Shown: positions 47,621 through 58,127, numbered from the stretch's first letter. The stretch: DNA of 64,000 nt from Ophiodon elongatus (GCA_016806645.1 JACSYO010002158.1:124001-188000), one strand, 5' to 3'. Notes: generated from the letters alone by a model not told the origin. Program-made: numbers and translations.

Positions 47621-47930
47621 CGGTAGGCATCGGACCAACCCCGGTCTTAGAGCTCGAACGCTGCCTGTAACCCCGTACAAAGCTTTAGTTCAAATAACCC
47701 TCGGTCCCTGTGCGCGGGGTGGGGGCTGAGCTGCTCTTCGAAGGGGTGTGTGTCGGGGATTTTCAGCGACTCCGGGATGAAAAGATCGTCTTGGTGCTTT
47801 TTTCCCAGCGTCTTTGTGCATGACGGCGCTCGGCGTATGATATCTGCTGTGCAATTTCTACATGGATAACCCGCTCCCACTCCCTCTCTGTGAGGCACTA
47901 CGAGGGGCAATCATGCGAGACTGATTCCTG
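47621..47930 (-). other. CpG-rich block with a minus-strand open frame
   Basis: CpG-richer than its surroundings. The minus strand holds an 87-codon ATG-initiated frame (47647-47910) of mixed, non-low-complexity composition, which I do not recognise. It could be a short exon, a promoter-proximal block, or chance. I cannot support calling it a gene. Confidence 0.25.
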
Positions 47931-48340
47931 TGCTTTCTTAAGAGGATATATAATACAGTTCACCTCTGCATACTTCTGCTGCGGAGAACCTTTTTGAAAA
48001 GACTCTTCAACGGCAGCCACCAAGGAGGATCGTGTTTTATAGAATAGAGCAAAATCAAGCAGAACAAAATGAAATAATATAGAAACTGGGGCGGGGGGGG
48101 GGGGGAAAGAATAGAATAGAAAAGAATAAAGGTGTACGGCGATATTCACTGCTTATCTTTTACACTCACCTGTAGTACTGCTATGATATTAACAATCATT
48201 CCATGAAAGAATCAAAGCCAGATGATAAATCACTGGTCTTCTAACTGACTATAGTAGCATTTATCATTGTATTAGACGTTCTTATCATGTATTATTATAC
48301 ATTTAATCGTGACATGACAGCTTTGGAATGCACAGCATGT
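47931..48340. other. Non-coding spacer with G run
   Basis: Contains a poly-G run interrupted by one C (about 48088-48105) and AT-rich sequence. Confidence 0.5.
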
Positions 48341-48800
48341 TGTTGCGGTTTAAAAGACGTGCACGTCGGCTCCTCTTCAAGCCTACTGTACTCATGGATG
48401 CCCATAACAGCCATCTCCCAATAGATCTGCAGAGTTTAAATGCAGAGAAATACAATGAAAGGTCAACCTTACATCATGGCTCCTGTGGTATTGTTGTCTC
48501 GACGTGATCCCCGTCCAAGAGGTAGACAGCCGAACATATGAAGGCCAGGTTATGCTAGAAATTAATTTGTTTGTTCGGCGGTGATGTCCAAAGTGTCTCC
48601 AGGTGTCCGAATGGCCACGCTTGAAGGCCATCATAGAACGGTTTGGTGAATCGTTTGAAGACACGGATAACGGTGCAAATGCTCAGACAAATGGAATGTG
48701 GCAAATGGAAAAAGAGAGCTCGAGAGAACATTTTCAAATTCGGCTTCCTTTCTCACCTCCACCCACCTGGCCAATCACCATTTGAGCATTTAAATTTTGG
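48340..48800. promoter_or_regulatory. Candidate conserved non-coding block
   Basis: Smooth, repeat-poor sequence with AGAAATTAATTTGTTTG and several E-box-like words. No frame above 90 codons and no motif. Confidence 0.35.
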
Positions 48801-48874
48801 ATCGTTTACTTCTTGTTCCAACCGTCCGTATCAGCTCCTCTGCAGCCCTCTTTGAGTGACTGGTAGCCCACAAA

Positions 48875-49320
48875 ATTCTTATTCCTAACTCGTTCCAATT
48901 TGGACACTCGGTCAGAACCCCTTGTCGTCACTTACTTACATAATTACTTGCTTAGGTTTCAAAGATCATGGTTTGGTTTAAAATAAGTACATTTGTTGCT
49001 TAACTTCAGTTACATAGCACCCATTATGTAAGTTAAGCACTTTACTTAACCCTAAATATGTTGCCATTGACTTTTGGTTGCACATGGGACACGATCAGTG
49101 GTCTTTTGGGCAATAGTTCTGTGTTTGTTTGACCCATCCATCCAGCCTAACATCCTACCGACATGGACTTTGTCAGTGGCTCTGAGTCTATAATGTTAGC
49201 GCGGATTGTTTTATTGCATCGGAGTTACTTAAAAGTATCTGTATTTGACACAGAGCGCCATGACAAAACGTTGGTATTTGACGCCCTGGGAATAAGACCG
49301 CCCTGGGTATCCATGTGTCC
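48875..49320 (+). mobile_element. Family A dispersed element (copy 7, with candidate inverted ends)
   Basis: Left end 'ttcttattcctaactcgttc' pairs partly with the reverse of the right end near 49270-49310 (TCTTATTCCC...CGTC). Inside: 'ttgcttaggtttcaaagatc', 'ggtttaaaataagtacattt', an ACGTA/TTAAGT-type middle, 'gacttttggttgcacatggg', 'gtggtcttttgggcaatagt', 'ctgtgtttgtttgaccca'. End pairing is weaker than in copies 5 and 8. Confidence 0.65.
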
Positions 49321-49699
49321 TCAAAGATCTGCAGTTTACTTGTATTGTTACAGAACTACATTTCCAGCTTCCTTACATTGTGGTCGGATCTCCGTATGTT
49401 GTCAAGACATCATCGCCATCCTAAGAGATAAACAGGCAGCGCAGGACAAAAGCTAGGCTGAACAAGAAAAAAAGAAAGAACAAATACAGGGAGACATGAT
49501 GTGGTATGGTATGGACCCTAAAATGTAAAATCCTTCCGATCAGGAGCTCAAAAATAACCCTGAAATACCAAGTGGTGTTACAATACACAGAAATCTGTGA
49601 TGTTTTGATGAATACCATCCAAGGTAAAATAGAGCGAGTTCACATTGTCCTCCAGCATATTTGATCAGAGATGGTTACAATTAAACATCCTGGCACATT
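49321..49699. other. Non-coding spacer
   Basis: Unassigned. Confidence 0.45.
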
Positions 49700-49721
49700 C
49701 CACACACACACACACACACAG
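49700..49721. repeat. (CA)n microsatellite, short
   Basis: About ten CA units. Confidence 0.9.
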
Positions 49722-49729
49722 TGTCACAG

Positions 49730-50310
49730 ACTCAGGCACTGCTTGGCCACCAGACGTGGGCCACTGTTGCCGCCGATTGGTTGGAGTTCTGTCAGATAGC
49801 CAAGCTCTAATGGAAACGCTACAATGCAGCCAAAGTGCGGGAATCATTTCAGTGATAAAGTTATATGTTCAGCCTAGAACAACCACTGGAGATAATGTTT
49901 GGCCTCATTATAATTCCCACCATGTTTAAACAGGCGGCCGCAGAACGCAAACAAAAGCAGATGAAATTTGAAAAAGTATTATCAATATTGCAGATAGTGG
50001 ATGCCCTTTCCAATCACAAGCTGCATATCTCTCACGGCAAATATATGGTTGAGCAGTTCATTCGTTTCTATTAGGCCCCTTGTATGTTTCCCTGTGGCTC
50101 ATATATATTTATGCAGAATTGATGAAAAGGCCAAACAAGCTACCATTAGATATGGGTTGAATTCACTAGCCCGGCCACGCTAAAGGTACATTTAAAAGGC
50201 ATTACTCTGCAGTGACGGATCTCTCTCTTTGTTCTGCTCTTGCCGTGGGATCATTCCTCATGCGGTTCTCCGGCCACGAGCCAGCTTTGTGTTGCTTTGT
50301 CGTACAGTTA
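49730..50310. promoter_or_regulatory. Strong candidate conserved non-coding element
   Basis: Long repeat-free block. About 49865-50200 is particularly smooth, with TCATTATAATTCC, CATATATATTTATGCAGAATTG and TTTGAAAAAGTATTATC. A 69-codon plus-strand frame (49865-50074) ends in a charged segment but matches nothing I know. A conserved enhancer is the better guess. Confidence 0.45.
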
Positions 50311-50320
50311 AGTGTATGCA

Positions 50321-50323
<3 letters not shown>

Positions 50324-50353
<30 letters not shown>
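50324..50353. repeat. (GT)n microsatellite
   Basis: About 15 GT units. Confidence 0.95.
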
Positions 50354-50357
<4 letters not shown>

Positions 50358-51145
50358 GAAAAAAAGGCAAGAGAGGAAAAGAGAAAACAAACTGCACAGT
50401 AGCTGCATATATGCATGCGTTTTCATGTATTTTAGTTCATACTATTTTTTTATGCAGTATTTACTTGTACGCATGTGAGGCTCTCTGTAGATCCATGCAT
50501 GTGCATGTGTGTGAGTGTGTGTGTATGAATGCACGCGTCTTCTTTTTACACTGCAGTTTCCACTCGGCACGCCACTCCATGTATTCTTCAGCTCTGTTAA
50601 TAGCTGGCTGCTGGAGCAAAATAATTGTCATTTTCCAGCCAGTGGGTCTAAAGTCATACAACATAATGAAATGTATAAAAAAGAGGGGGAAATGGCAGAC
50701 AGGAGGCATGCTAAATCAAATGTAGAGAGATCTGAATAATTTAAGGCACAGGAAGGCGAGAAGAGGAGGAGGAGGTGCAAATGGAAAGATGGTGAAAAGT
50801 ATCATTTAGGTTGACAGCGCTATGTGCTAATGTGTGTGCATCTATGAGGGCAGTGCAATATCCAGGGTAATGGTGAATAGAGAAATAAATATGAAAATAT
50901 AAAAGGGGGGTGGGTGGGTGGGGGGATCTATGTAGAGTGATCACCGCTGGCTGTTAAGCAAGTACAAATTTGATGACTTTGCTCACTGATTGATTGATCA
51001 GTAGATTCATTCATCTGCCCTCTGCTATCTGGAGTCTATCCCTGATGGTTGCTTTCTTTCACTGGCAGGTGTGTCTGTAACTAACACATTAACTAACCAG
51101 GCCAGAGCACTCAGTGTCCTCTGACAGCCTGTCATTTAAGCTCCG
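50354..51145. other. Non-coding stretch, no gene seen
   Basis: Unassigned. Purine-rich at about 50745-50780; GGGTGGGTGG run at about 50905-50925. Confidence 0.45.
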
Positions 51146-51266
51146 CGGCTAGAGAGAGAGAGAGGGGTAGGAAATAGTGGGGAGGCAGGGGGAGGGAAAA
51201 CAAGAGGGAGCAGGGGAGGGGATGAACGCGTACAAGAGAAAGAAAGACGGGGCGAGGAGGAAGAGT
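51146..51266 (+). repeat. Purine-rich tract
   Basis: GA7 followed by a G/A-rich stretch running up to the left end of family A copy 8. Confidence 0.8.
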
Positions 51267-51272
51267 GTCATG

Positions 51273-51894
51273 GGCCGACACGTTCTCACTCCCAACACGT
51301 CAAATACGGGAGATTTTGTCAATGGCCCTCCCCGTCAGGCTGTGACGCTCTACTTGTCCCTCTAGTGTCAGTTGTGCACGTGTCAATATCTGCTCGTGAA
51401 ATGCAAACGCTGTCATTTCAAAGTAAACTTCCCTCTTCACAGGAAACAGCTTGGTATCGGGTTAGGCTTAGGAATAGATCGCAGTTTGTCACGTTCTTAA
51501 GTACCTAATGTAAGTTAGGTATGGTACGTAACATAACCTAACCTACGCGTACGCCTTTGAGTTTCATTTGGGACATGAACACCGGTCTCCTGGGTCAAAG
51601 TCCTGTGTATTTGTGACACACGTGTTACACCTATGCGATGTATCAGTATGTTACACAGCGTTACATAACTTAACTTACATTACTTAACTTAAAATTAATC
51701 CACATTGACTTTTGGTTTCACGTGGGACACCAACACCGGTGTCCTGGGTGAAAGTCCTGTGTTTTTGTGACACATGTGTAATGTAAGCAATGTAAGTTCA
51801 GTACGTTACTTAACGTGATAGAGCGTCATAGTTCGACGTATAGGGCCGCTGACCAAGCCGCAGTATTTGATGACATTGGGAGTTAGAACGGCCC
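51273..51894 (+). mobile_element. Family A element with long inverted ends and duplicated core (copy 8)
   Basis: The left end (about 51273-51352) and right end (about 51820-51894) are inverted copies with several mismatches and gaps: GTTCTCACTCCCAA against the reverse of TTGGGAGTTAGAAC, and TGACGCTCT against AGAGCGTCA. Left arm 'caaagtaaacttccctcttc', then 'gggttaggcttaggaataga'. Two successive cores follow: 'gggacatgaacaccggtctc' with 'aaagtcctgtg' at about 51571-51610, and 'gggacaccaacaccggtgtc' with 'aaagtcctgtg' at about 51724-51763. They are separated by a TAACTTAACTTACATTACTT-type spacer. No protein: non-autonomous. Confidence 0.8.
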
Positions 51895-51979
51895 GTATGG
51901 GGGGGGGGGGAGGGTAATGGGAGAGGCACTGAGGGGCAGTGAGGATAGAGGAGGCTGACCTTGTCCAGACGGATGATTC

Positions 51980-52067
<88 letters not shown>
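51980..52067. repeat. Compound (CAGA)n(CA)n microsatellite
   Basis: About ten CAGA tetramers run directly into about 23 CA units. This produces the Cys-Leu-Ser-Val/Cys-Val minus-strand frames. Confidence 0.97.
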
Positions 52068-52070
<3 letters not shown>

Positions 52071-52218
52071 ACTGGGGGAGCCGGTAGGTGAGGGCAAAAT
52101 CAGGTTTCTGAACAAAAGACTGAAGTAAACAATATTGAATACTTGGCCATCTTTCTCTCTTTGCTTTTATCTGTTTTCTTTTGTCTCTCTCTTTGTCTCT
52201 CCTCCCTCTTTTTTTCAT
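52068..52218. other. Non-coding spacer
   Basis: TC-rich, no feature. Confidence 0.5.
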
Positions 52219-52260
52219 GCACACACACAAACACCTACACACACACACACACACACACAC
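52219..52260. repeat. (CA)n microsatellite, interrupted
   Basis: CA units with AAAC and CCTA interruptions. Confidence 0.95.
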
Positions 52261-52366
52261 TCGTAAATCCCTGATTACCATGTTGTACACCTGTCCAACA
52301 TTATGAGGGTATCTGGCACAGACAGCAGTTGTCTCTAGAAAAGGTACAAAGGACACACACTCCTGT

Positions 52367-52367
<1 letters not shown>

Positions 52368-52431
<64 letters not shown>
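52368..52431. repeat. (CA)32 microsatellite
   Basis: Pure run; second CA tract within 200 bases. Confidence 0.97.
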
Positions 52432-52433
<2 letters not shown>

Positions 52434-52549
52434 GACTGCGGACACACTTTCTGCAAGGACACTGTGTGGATGTGTTTCCTTTTGCACATTTTTCTGAGCA
52501 TGTGTCTGATTACTGTTGTGTGCGCACATGTTTGTCTTCAAATTTTATA

Positions 52550-52552
52550 CGC

Positions 52553-52590
<38 letters not shown>
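52550..52590. repeat. (GT)n microsatellite with GCGC start
   Basis: GCGCGTGT grading into pure GT. Confidence 0.95.
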
Positions 52591-52592
<2 letters not shown>

Positions 52593-53395
52593 GGCCCTGC
52601 AGAGGCCTGTCTAATGGAGACACAGTTTTATTGTGCGTCAAGCAGGCAGGCAGACAAACAGTTTGCCAGTTTTTCTGGAGCTGAGCTGGGCTGCAGCTGG
52701 TGACGAAGTGGAGCCAGCATGTCGTCAAGGCTGACATATACCATCCACTGGTGACAGGAGCGTCAGGGATACACACAAAAGACACACACTCACGAGCATG
52801 CACGCTCCAACACACACACCTACGCCGACGACCAAAATATGTCTTTTGCAGGAGCGTAGTTTAGGTATACTCAACGAAAAATGGCAGACAACTGAAAAAG
52901 GGACTTAATTGCTGGAATGGAACGGTATCTTCTGAGGTTATCACAACAAAGGGTGTTACTGCAGGATGACCTCGTTCAACATTAAATCACAGATGGCGTT
53001 GCCTCTCATTCCTCATACGTCAAATATAAAGCTTTAATGTCAACGTGGATGTTGTGTTATGATGCCTGATAGCTAAAGTGCTGTCTATTCATGCTGAGTT
53101 ATTGCATTAACTGGCTTTACAGACGGATCGCAGCTACAGTGAATTTGAATTTATTAAATATTCATGAACTTTGTCTTTTTCTTTTTAAAGTTTGTGAAGC
53201 TGTCACATTGTGTATGTATGCAACCCTGTTTCCAAATCTGTTTTATTTATGTCCGGCACATAACCCTCCCACAAAACAACATGTCATTTTTACACTTTGA
53301 TTTGACTATGAATTAAACAAATAACATAACATGTTAATTAGCTCTAGAGGTGCTGGTAGGCGGACTCTGTTACCTGGCAGGCTAGCTGTTTCCAA
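52591..53395. other. Non-coding stretch, no gene seen
   Basis: Unassigned. About 52980-53200 is smooth and AT-rich with TTTGAATTTATTAAATATTCATG and may be regulatory. Confidence 0.4.
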
Positions 53396-53397
53396 CT

Positions 53398-53525
53398 ATT
53401 TCCAGACATTAATTCTAAAATAACCGTGTGCTAGGAAAAGAAACCCCAGTCTCCAGTGTCAAAGTCCTGCTTCGTGTGCCCAAACGTCCAACCCAACCTC
53501 CTGCCCACGACTCATGTACAATATA
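53398..53525 (+). mobile_element. Family A dispersed element (copy 9, core fragment)
   Basis: 'gaaaccccagtctccagtgt' followed by 'caaagtcctgcttcgtgtgc' and 'ccaacccaacctcctgccc' match the core and right arm of other copies. Confidence 0.55.
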
Positions 53526-54775
53526 AGAACTTCACACGTCCTACATTTGAAACATTTTGCCAAAAGAACGTAATCCAGGCAGAAATGAATTTGAAATAGA
53601 GGTGATGTGATTTGTGTGTAGATGTGTTCAAGTCAGATGAGGCTGGGCCATGGCGGCAGGTCGGGATCCTGCTGTCCTGACATTGCATTGGTCCAATGAT
53701 GCTTTCCAAATGTAATCTTCATTTCTCTCCCACTGTATTGTACTTGACTGTGACAAACTGCCAGTAAAGCGCTAGCTAGATCCATACAGTAGCAGTGGTG
53801 GCGTACGGTGACCCCCCGCTCATCTGCATGGAGGGTGTTCCGACTTGGACTGACAAGCTTCAAGCGACACATTCCTCCGGAGACTCGGTGATTGTTTTTA
53901 GGAAATCTTGTAAGCCATTGTTTTATTGCCCAATTTTCCATTGAACACAATAAAGTAGAGATTAGTGGCCAACTAGTGTAAAATAACATGATGCCGTGGG
54001 TTGGTTTCTATCCAATCCTCCCAAATGTTTTGAGTCACCAGCCGCCATTGGTTGAAATGTATTGTAAATGATTAAAAACCAAAAGCTCTTTGGTTAAATT
54101 GTATCCCCCTTTTATCCCACACTCAGACCCTGATAGTGACCATACAGTTGAAAAGCTGTTTCTTTTTCTGCTAGCTGCAGAACATTTCAAAGGGACAATC
54201 AGAGAAGACAAAAGAGGTGGATTCAAATGATTATTCCTGTTAAATATGTGACTGTGTGAATCACAGAGCTACTTGGCTCTCTCAAAATAGTCCCAGTAGG
54301 CTTATTTGAGATGAAAGAGGGGGTTGGGAGGGTATTGTCACTTGCTTTTTTTCTTTCAACAGTGTCTTTGGCAAGGCAGAGCTAACAAGTAGGTCCAAAA
54401 AAATGATATCAATTGGTATATGTAGGGATACTAAATTTAACTAAGTCTTCAGAGGGCAAATATAACATTTAAATTTAGTTATCAGATTTCTGCATGATTT
54501 ACTGCATCGGCTCACGTCCAACAATTTCATATCCTCCTAATGTTCCCACAAAATCTGTACGTACAGTCACTCTCCAACGCAAGGTTATTAGCGTGATCGA
54601 CGGTGTTGATGGCGGAGCAGGGAGATTCCTTTAGTAAAGAAGAGATAAGAAAGGACTATATGGATGCCATAACTCAGGCCATCTGTTACACATGTCTACA
54701 GTATGACCATATATATATATATACGACTCCTGCAGTGCTGCAACCCACATGCATGCTGTATCGCCATAAGACCAT
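53526..54775. other. Non-coding stretch with candidate regulatory blocks
   Basis: Smooth unique blocks at about 53680-53960. A minus-strand frame of 118 codons (53633-53989) has no recognisable motif. Short (TA)n at 54709-54722. Confidence 0.4.

Positions 54776-54777
<2 letters not shown>

Positions 54778-54819
<42 letters not shown>
54778..54819. repeat. (CA)n microsatellite
   Basis: About 21 CA units, abutting the repeat that follows. Confidence 0.96.
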
Positions 54820-54824
<5 letters not shown>

Positions 54825-54837
54825 TCGTGTTTCCATC

Positions 54838-55070
54838 ACTTTAGAGGACATTACATTGACTTACATTAATTTCCTGGAGAACTACTCTAACCATAACTGC
54901 TACTTGCCTAATCCTAACCCTGGCCCCCAACCCAAACCGTACCCTTATCAAGTCTCCATCCTAAAATGTAAGGGTTTACGCTATGGGGACCTGCAATTTG
55001 TCCCCAAAAGGAAGGCGAGTCCCCATAACGTTGGTGATACAAGCCTCCACGCACACACATTTACACCCAC
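54838..55070 (+). repeat. Common teleost 'ttaatttcctggagaact' repeat
   Basis: The ordered phrases 'acattaatttcctggagaac', 'taaccataactgctacttgc', 'ctaatcctaaccctggcccc', 'atgtaagggtttacgctatg', 'gggacctgcaatttgtcccc' and 'agtccccataacgttgg' are a widespread teleost repeat that typically sits next to CA microsatellites, as here. Confidence 0.8.
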
Positions 55071-55685
55071 ACCACGAACACAAACTGTATTTTGTCTTAA
55101 TTTCAAAATAAAAGCAAAACAATAGGTATGTTTGTTTACTATACATACACGCACTTTAAAAAATAAATAAAAGGGATTTCATGGTTATTACACTTTCACT
55201 ATCTGTGTGTGATTTTAAAAAAACTGCAACTCATTTTCATATAACCTTTGACTCATATTCCAACTAAATGTAATGAGTGGTTCTTCCTCACACCGCTCAT
55301 CAACCTCCCCAGACCAAACCCTCTCCTTTGTGCAGCGGTCAAAGAGCTCTGATGAACTAGATCCTTCTAGCTATCCATCTCGCAAGCCGAGCCAACAGCT
55401 GAAGATCCTGATATTTTCCTGAGGAGCTGGTGCAGACCAAATCGGAGCGAACATGGAGACCAAAAAAACCCCCGATATATAACAGCAGATGCGATCTGGC
55501 ACGATGTGACACAACTGGGAATATTTAGTAAAAACGACCAGTAATCAGTGTCAGTAAGTATCGTCATCGGATACAGAGGTATCAGTTGGCTCGATGAAAC
55601 AATACGATTCATGTGGTTGCAATTTGAATGGAGATGTGAACTGTCTGCTTGTCTGTCATCCGCTGCTCCTTGGGTGTTCCTGCAG
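55071..55685. other. Non-coding stretch, no gene seen
   Basis: AT-rich, then smooth unique sequence at about 55370-55640 of uncertain role. Confidence 0.4.
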
Positions 55686-55687
55686 AT

Positions 55688-55780
55688 CATGGAGAGAGAG
55701 AGAGAGAGAGGGATGGAGAGAGAGAGAGAGGGAAGGAGAGAGAAAGAGGGCGCGGGGGGGGGGGAGAGAGCAAAGCAAAG
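55688..55780 (+). repeat. (GA)n / purine tract
   Basis: GAGA runs with GGATG and GGAAG interruptions, then a G run (about 55754-55763). Confidence 0.93.
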
Positions 55781-56040
55781 TCCTGTCCAAGAAGAAGTAT
55801 TATGGTCCAAGAAGTATTAGTTCTCTTTTTAATTTTAGCAAGACGAGGAAGTCGGAATTCAAATGAAAGAATCGGTTTCCATCCAGCTAATAGTAATCCA
55901 TAATCCCACCGACGTGTCTAAAGCACAATGTGGTCGCTGTGATTAACGTTAATGCCTCCCCTACTCAATTTATTGAAATGTTGGAATGAACACATTTGGT
56001 TTGGAACCAATGCGCTGGCTTGTGTTTAAAAAATGTGGAC
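55781..56040. other. Non-coding spacer
   Basis: Smooth AT-rich block, no feature. Confidence 0.4.
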
Positions 56041-56285
56041 GGGCGGGGGGGTAGGGAGGGATGAGACGAAAGTGATGGAAACACTGTGAAAGTGAGAGAG
56101 GGGAAGAGAAAAGACAGAGGAAGTTAGAAGAGGACAGAGTGAAAAGAAGAAGGCAAAAAAATAAAAAATCAGGAGCGGATACGGAGGACGTACGGATGAT
56201 TTCGGAGGGGGAAAATAAATGAGGGAATGAATAAAAAATAAATAAAAAATGGAGGCTGCAGTGTACAAGCAGAGGAGAGAGATGA
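56041..56285 (+). repeat. Long purine-rich tract with A/AAAT patches
   Basis: Predominantly G/A over about 240 bases. It explains minus-strand Ser/Phe/Leu/Pro frames. Confidence 0.8.
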
Positions 56286-56339
56286 GATGGCCGAGAAGAA
56301 GACGCAAAATAACTTCCCATGGGGGAAAATTGGTCCACC

Positions 56340-56720
56340 CTGGTCTCATTTTAAAGCTAGCCTGATGATTTTAATTTCTCGAAATGGCACAATTTGCAGA
56401 CGGACAAAAAAAAAAAAAAAAGAGAGAGAGAATGAGAGCAAAAAAAGAAAGTGGTATTAGAATAATTAAACGCTGGAAGAGGGTCGCGGTTTCATTTTCA
56501 GCAACACTTCAAATGAATTCCTGTAATGATCCTGAAACCTTGAAAAGAGCAAAATCCAATCAAACAATATCTACTGGGCTTCATTTTCTTTGCTGGGGGG
56601 AATGACCCCTCTTTGTCAAAGGGCGAGTCACGGAGAATGTGGGTCGCCGCAGACATACAAATGAAGGGCGGACAATTTGGTCTAGTTAAAGCTATTATGC
56701 CTACAAGTGCGTGTGCGATA
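56340..56720. promoter_or_regulatory. Strong candidate conserved non-coding element
   Basis: Apart from an A16(GA)n run (56406-56432), smooth unique sequence with GATGATTTTAATTTCTCG, TTAGAATAATTAAACGC, CAAATGAATTCCTGTAATG, TCTTTGTCAAAGG and ACAAATGAAGGG. No coding signal. The TCTTTGTCAAAG word is close to a TCF/LEF-type core. Inference. Confidence 0.5.
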
Positions 56721-56767
56721 ATGGTCGAGGCGCGTGTGGTGGCGCGCATGCATTCGGGGGACACGAC

Positions 56768-56769
<2 letters not shown>

Positions 56770-56799
<30 letters not shown>
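56770..56799. repeat. (GT)n microsatellite
   Basis: About 14 GT units. Confidence 0.95.
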
Positions 56800-56804
<5 letters not shown>

Positions 56805-56870
56805 ACGCGGGTCTGCCAGCGAGCTTGTGCGGGCAAGAAAAGAGAGTGATTATCTGTGTGTTTAAGTGTC

Positions 56871-56874
<4 letters not shown>

Positions 56875-56907
<33 letters not shown>
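56875..56907. repeat. (TG)n microsatellite
   Basis: About 16 TG units. Confidence 0.95.
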
Positions 56908-56908
<1 letters not shown>

Positions 56909-56934
56909 TGTGTCTGCGCTCGCACACATGCGAG

Positions 56935-57345
56935 TGCGCTGCAGCTTTAACACTTTGTGGCTGCGATATGACTCATTGTAAATGATGCCATGGAAGGTCA
57001 ATTGCGGAGATCAAAATGGCTGTTGATGGAGGGGAAGGGAGAAAATGTGTCATGTTTTTCCCCCTCACTGCATAGCCGCTGCCGAGGCATTTTTGATTTA
57101 AAAAGAATAAATGGATCTGCTCAGGGGGTTATTTCTCTCTGACTGGCGCCGTCCAAAATAACACCCCTGGCCCATATTTCTTGGAGGAGCCTCATGCCTT
57201 GCACCCATTGTTTTTTACCCCCCCCCCCCTTCCCCTCCTACCTTTGACCATTGGAGGGGTAATCAGGCATGAGTGCCGTGGATTACGGCACGAGTGGATG
57301 AGCAGCTGCAATGCTCCAATGACCTTTTGTCACTCATTACTGGAC
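56935..57345. promoter_or_regulatory. Strong candidate conserved non-coding element
   Basis: Smooth unique sequence with GATATGACTCATTGTAAATGATG, GGTCAATTGCGGAGATCAAAATGG and, after a C run (57219-57229), GGGTAATCAGGCATGAGTG and GGATTACGGCAC. No frames of substance. Confidence 0.45.
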
Positions 57346-57347
57346 CT

Positions 57348-57445
57348 CCGGAAAAAAAAAGAAGGGAAAAAGGAGAGAAGGCAGAGAGAGAGGGAGAGGG
57401 AGAGAGAGGGAGAGAGAAGAAAAGAAAAGAAAAAACGTAAAGGAA
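57348..57445 (+). repeat. Purine tract with (GA)n
   Basis: A/G only for almost 100 bases. Confidence 0.92.
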
Positions 57446-57595
57446 AATGCAAAAGACGAGGCCTCCTCCGAAATCTTTAGGGAATTCAGTTCAGTGACCG
57501 TGATGTGTTATTGTCTGCCTCGCCTTACCCCAGAGCAGATGTTAAATGGACTGATTGACAGACAGTCATAATCTGGTGGTCTGGGGGAAAAGATG
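57446..57595. other. Non-coding spacer
   Basis: Unique, possibly constrained, no feature. Confidence 0.35.
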
Positions 57596-57785
57596 AAGAG
57601 CGGAAAAAAAAAAAAGAAAAGAAAAGAGATGGTGATGGAGGAGGAGGAGGACGATGAGGTGGTAGAAGAAGGGTAACACATTAGAGGAGGTGGAGGGAGT
57701 TACCGAGGGTGATGTACAGGAATTGTTAAGCCAAGTTGGAAGAAAAGCAGAAGTGGACGAGGAGGAAGAGAGGGAGAGGGAACTT
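57596..57785 (+). repeat. Long purine-rich tract with (GGA)n
   Basis: Mostly G/A over 190 bases, including GGAGGAGGAGGACGATGAGG. Confidence 0.85.
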
Positions 57786-57900
57786 GGGCAAGGTATTAAC
57801 GTATGGTAATTGCATCACCACCGGAGGGGGGGCGGTCTCATACGTTTGACCTTCGGGTCCTGCAGGTGTTTACACCCCCCCCACACACACATTACCACCA

Positions 57901-57901
<1 letters not shown>

Positions 57902-57952
<51 letters not shown>

Positions 57953-57964
57953 GCACACACACAC
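57902..57964. repeat. (CA)n microsatellite
   Basis: About 24 pure CA units, a CCG step, then more CA. Confidence 0.96.
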
Positions 57965-58064
57965 TACAGTCGCTGCTCCCCTCACAATCCATCGAGGAAC
58001 ACTGCAAACATTACAGGCATTTGGCAAGACTCTCAAGGCCAGCTCTGGCACACACATGCACATA

Positions 58065-58067
<3 letters not shown>

Positions 58068-58127
<60 letters not shown>
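58068..58127. repeat. (CA)30 microsatellite
   Basis: Pure run. Confidence 0.97.

Noticed and set aside
51470..51830. A CRISPR-like or satellite array
   Set aside because: Only two core copies with a diverged spacer, inside an inverted-repeat element in a vertebrate genome.
51883..52428. A 181-codon minus-strand frame, the second longest in the window
   Set aside because: It is largely translated (CA)n and (CAGA)n: runs of Cys-Val and Leu-Ser-Val-Cys with ordinary sequence between. No domain.
54890..54950. Telomere-like CCTAA repeats
   Set aside because: The 'ctaatcctaaccctggcc' words are part of a known teleost dispersed repeat, not a telomeric array.
55970..56349. Two minus-strand frames of 107-122 codons rich in Ser, Phe, Leu and Pro
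   Set aside because: They translate the complement of a purine-rich tract, in two phases at once.
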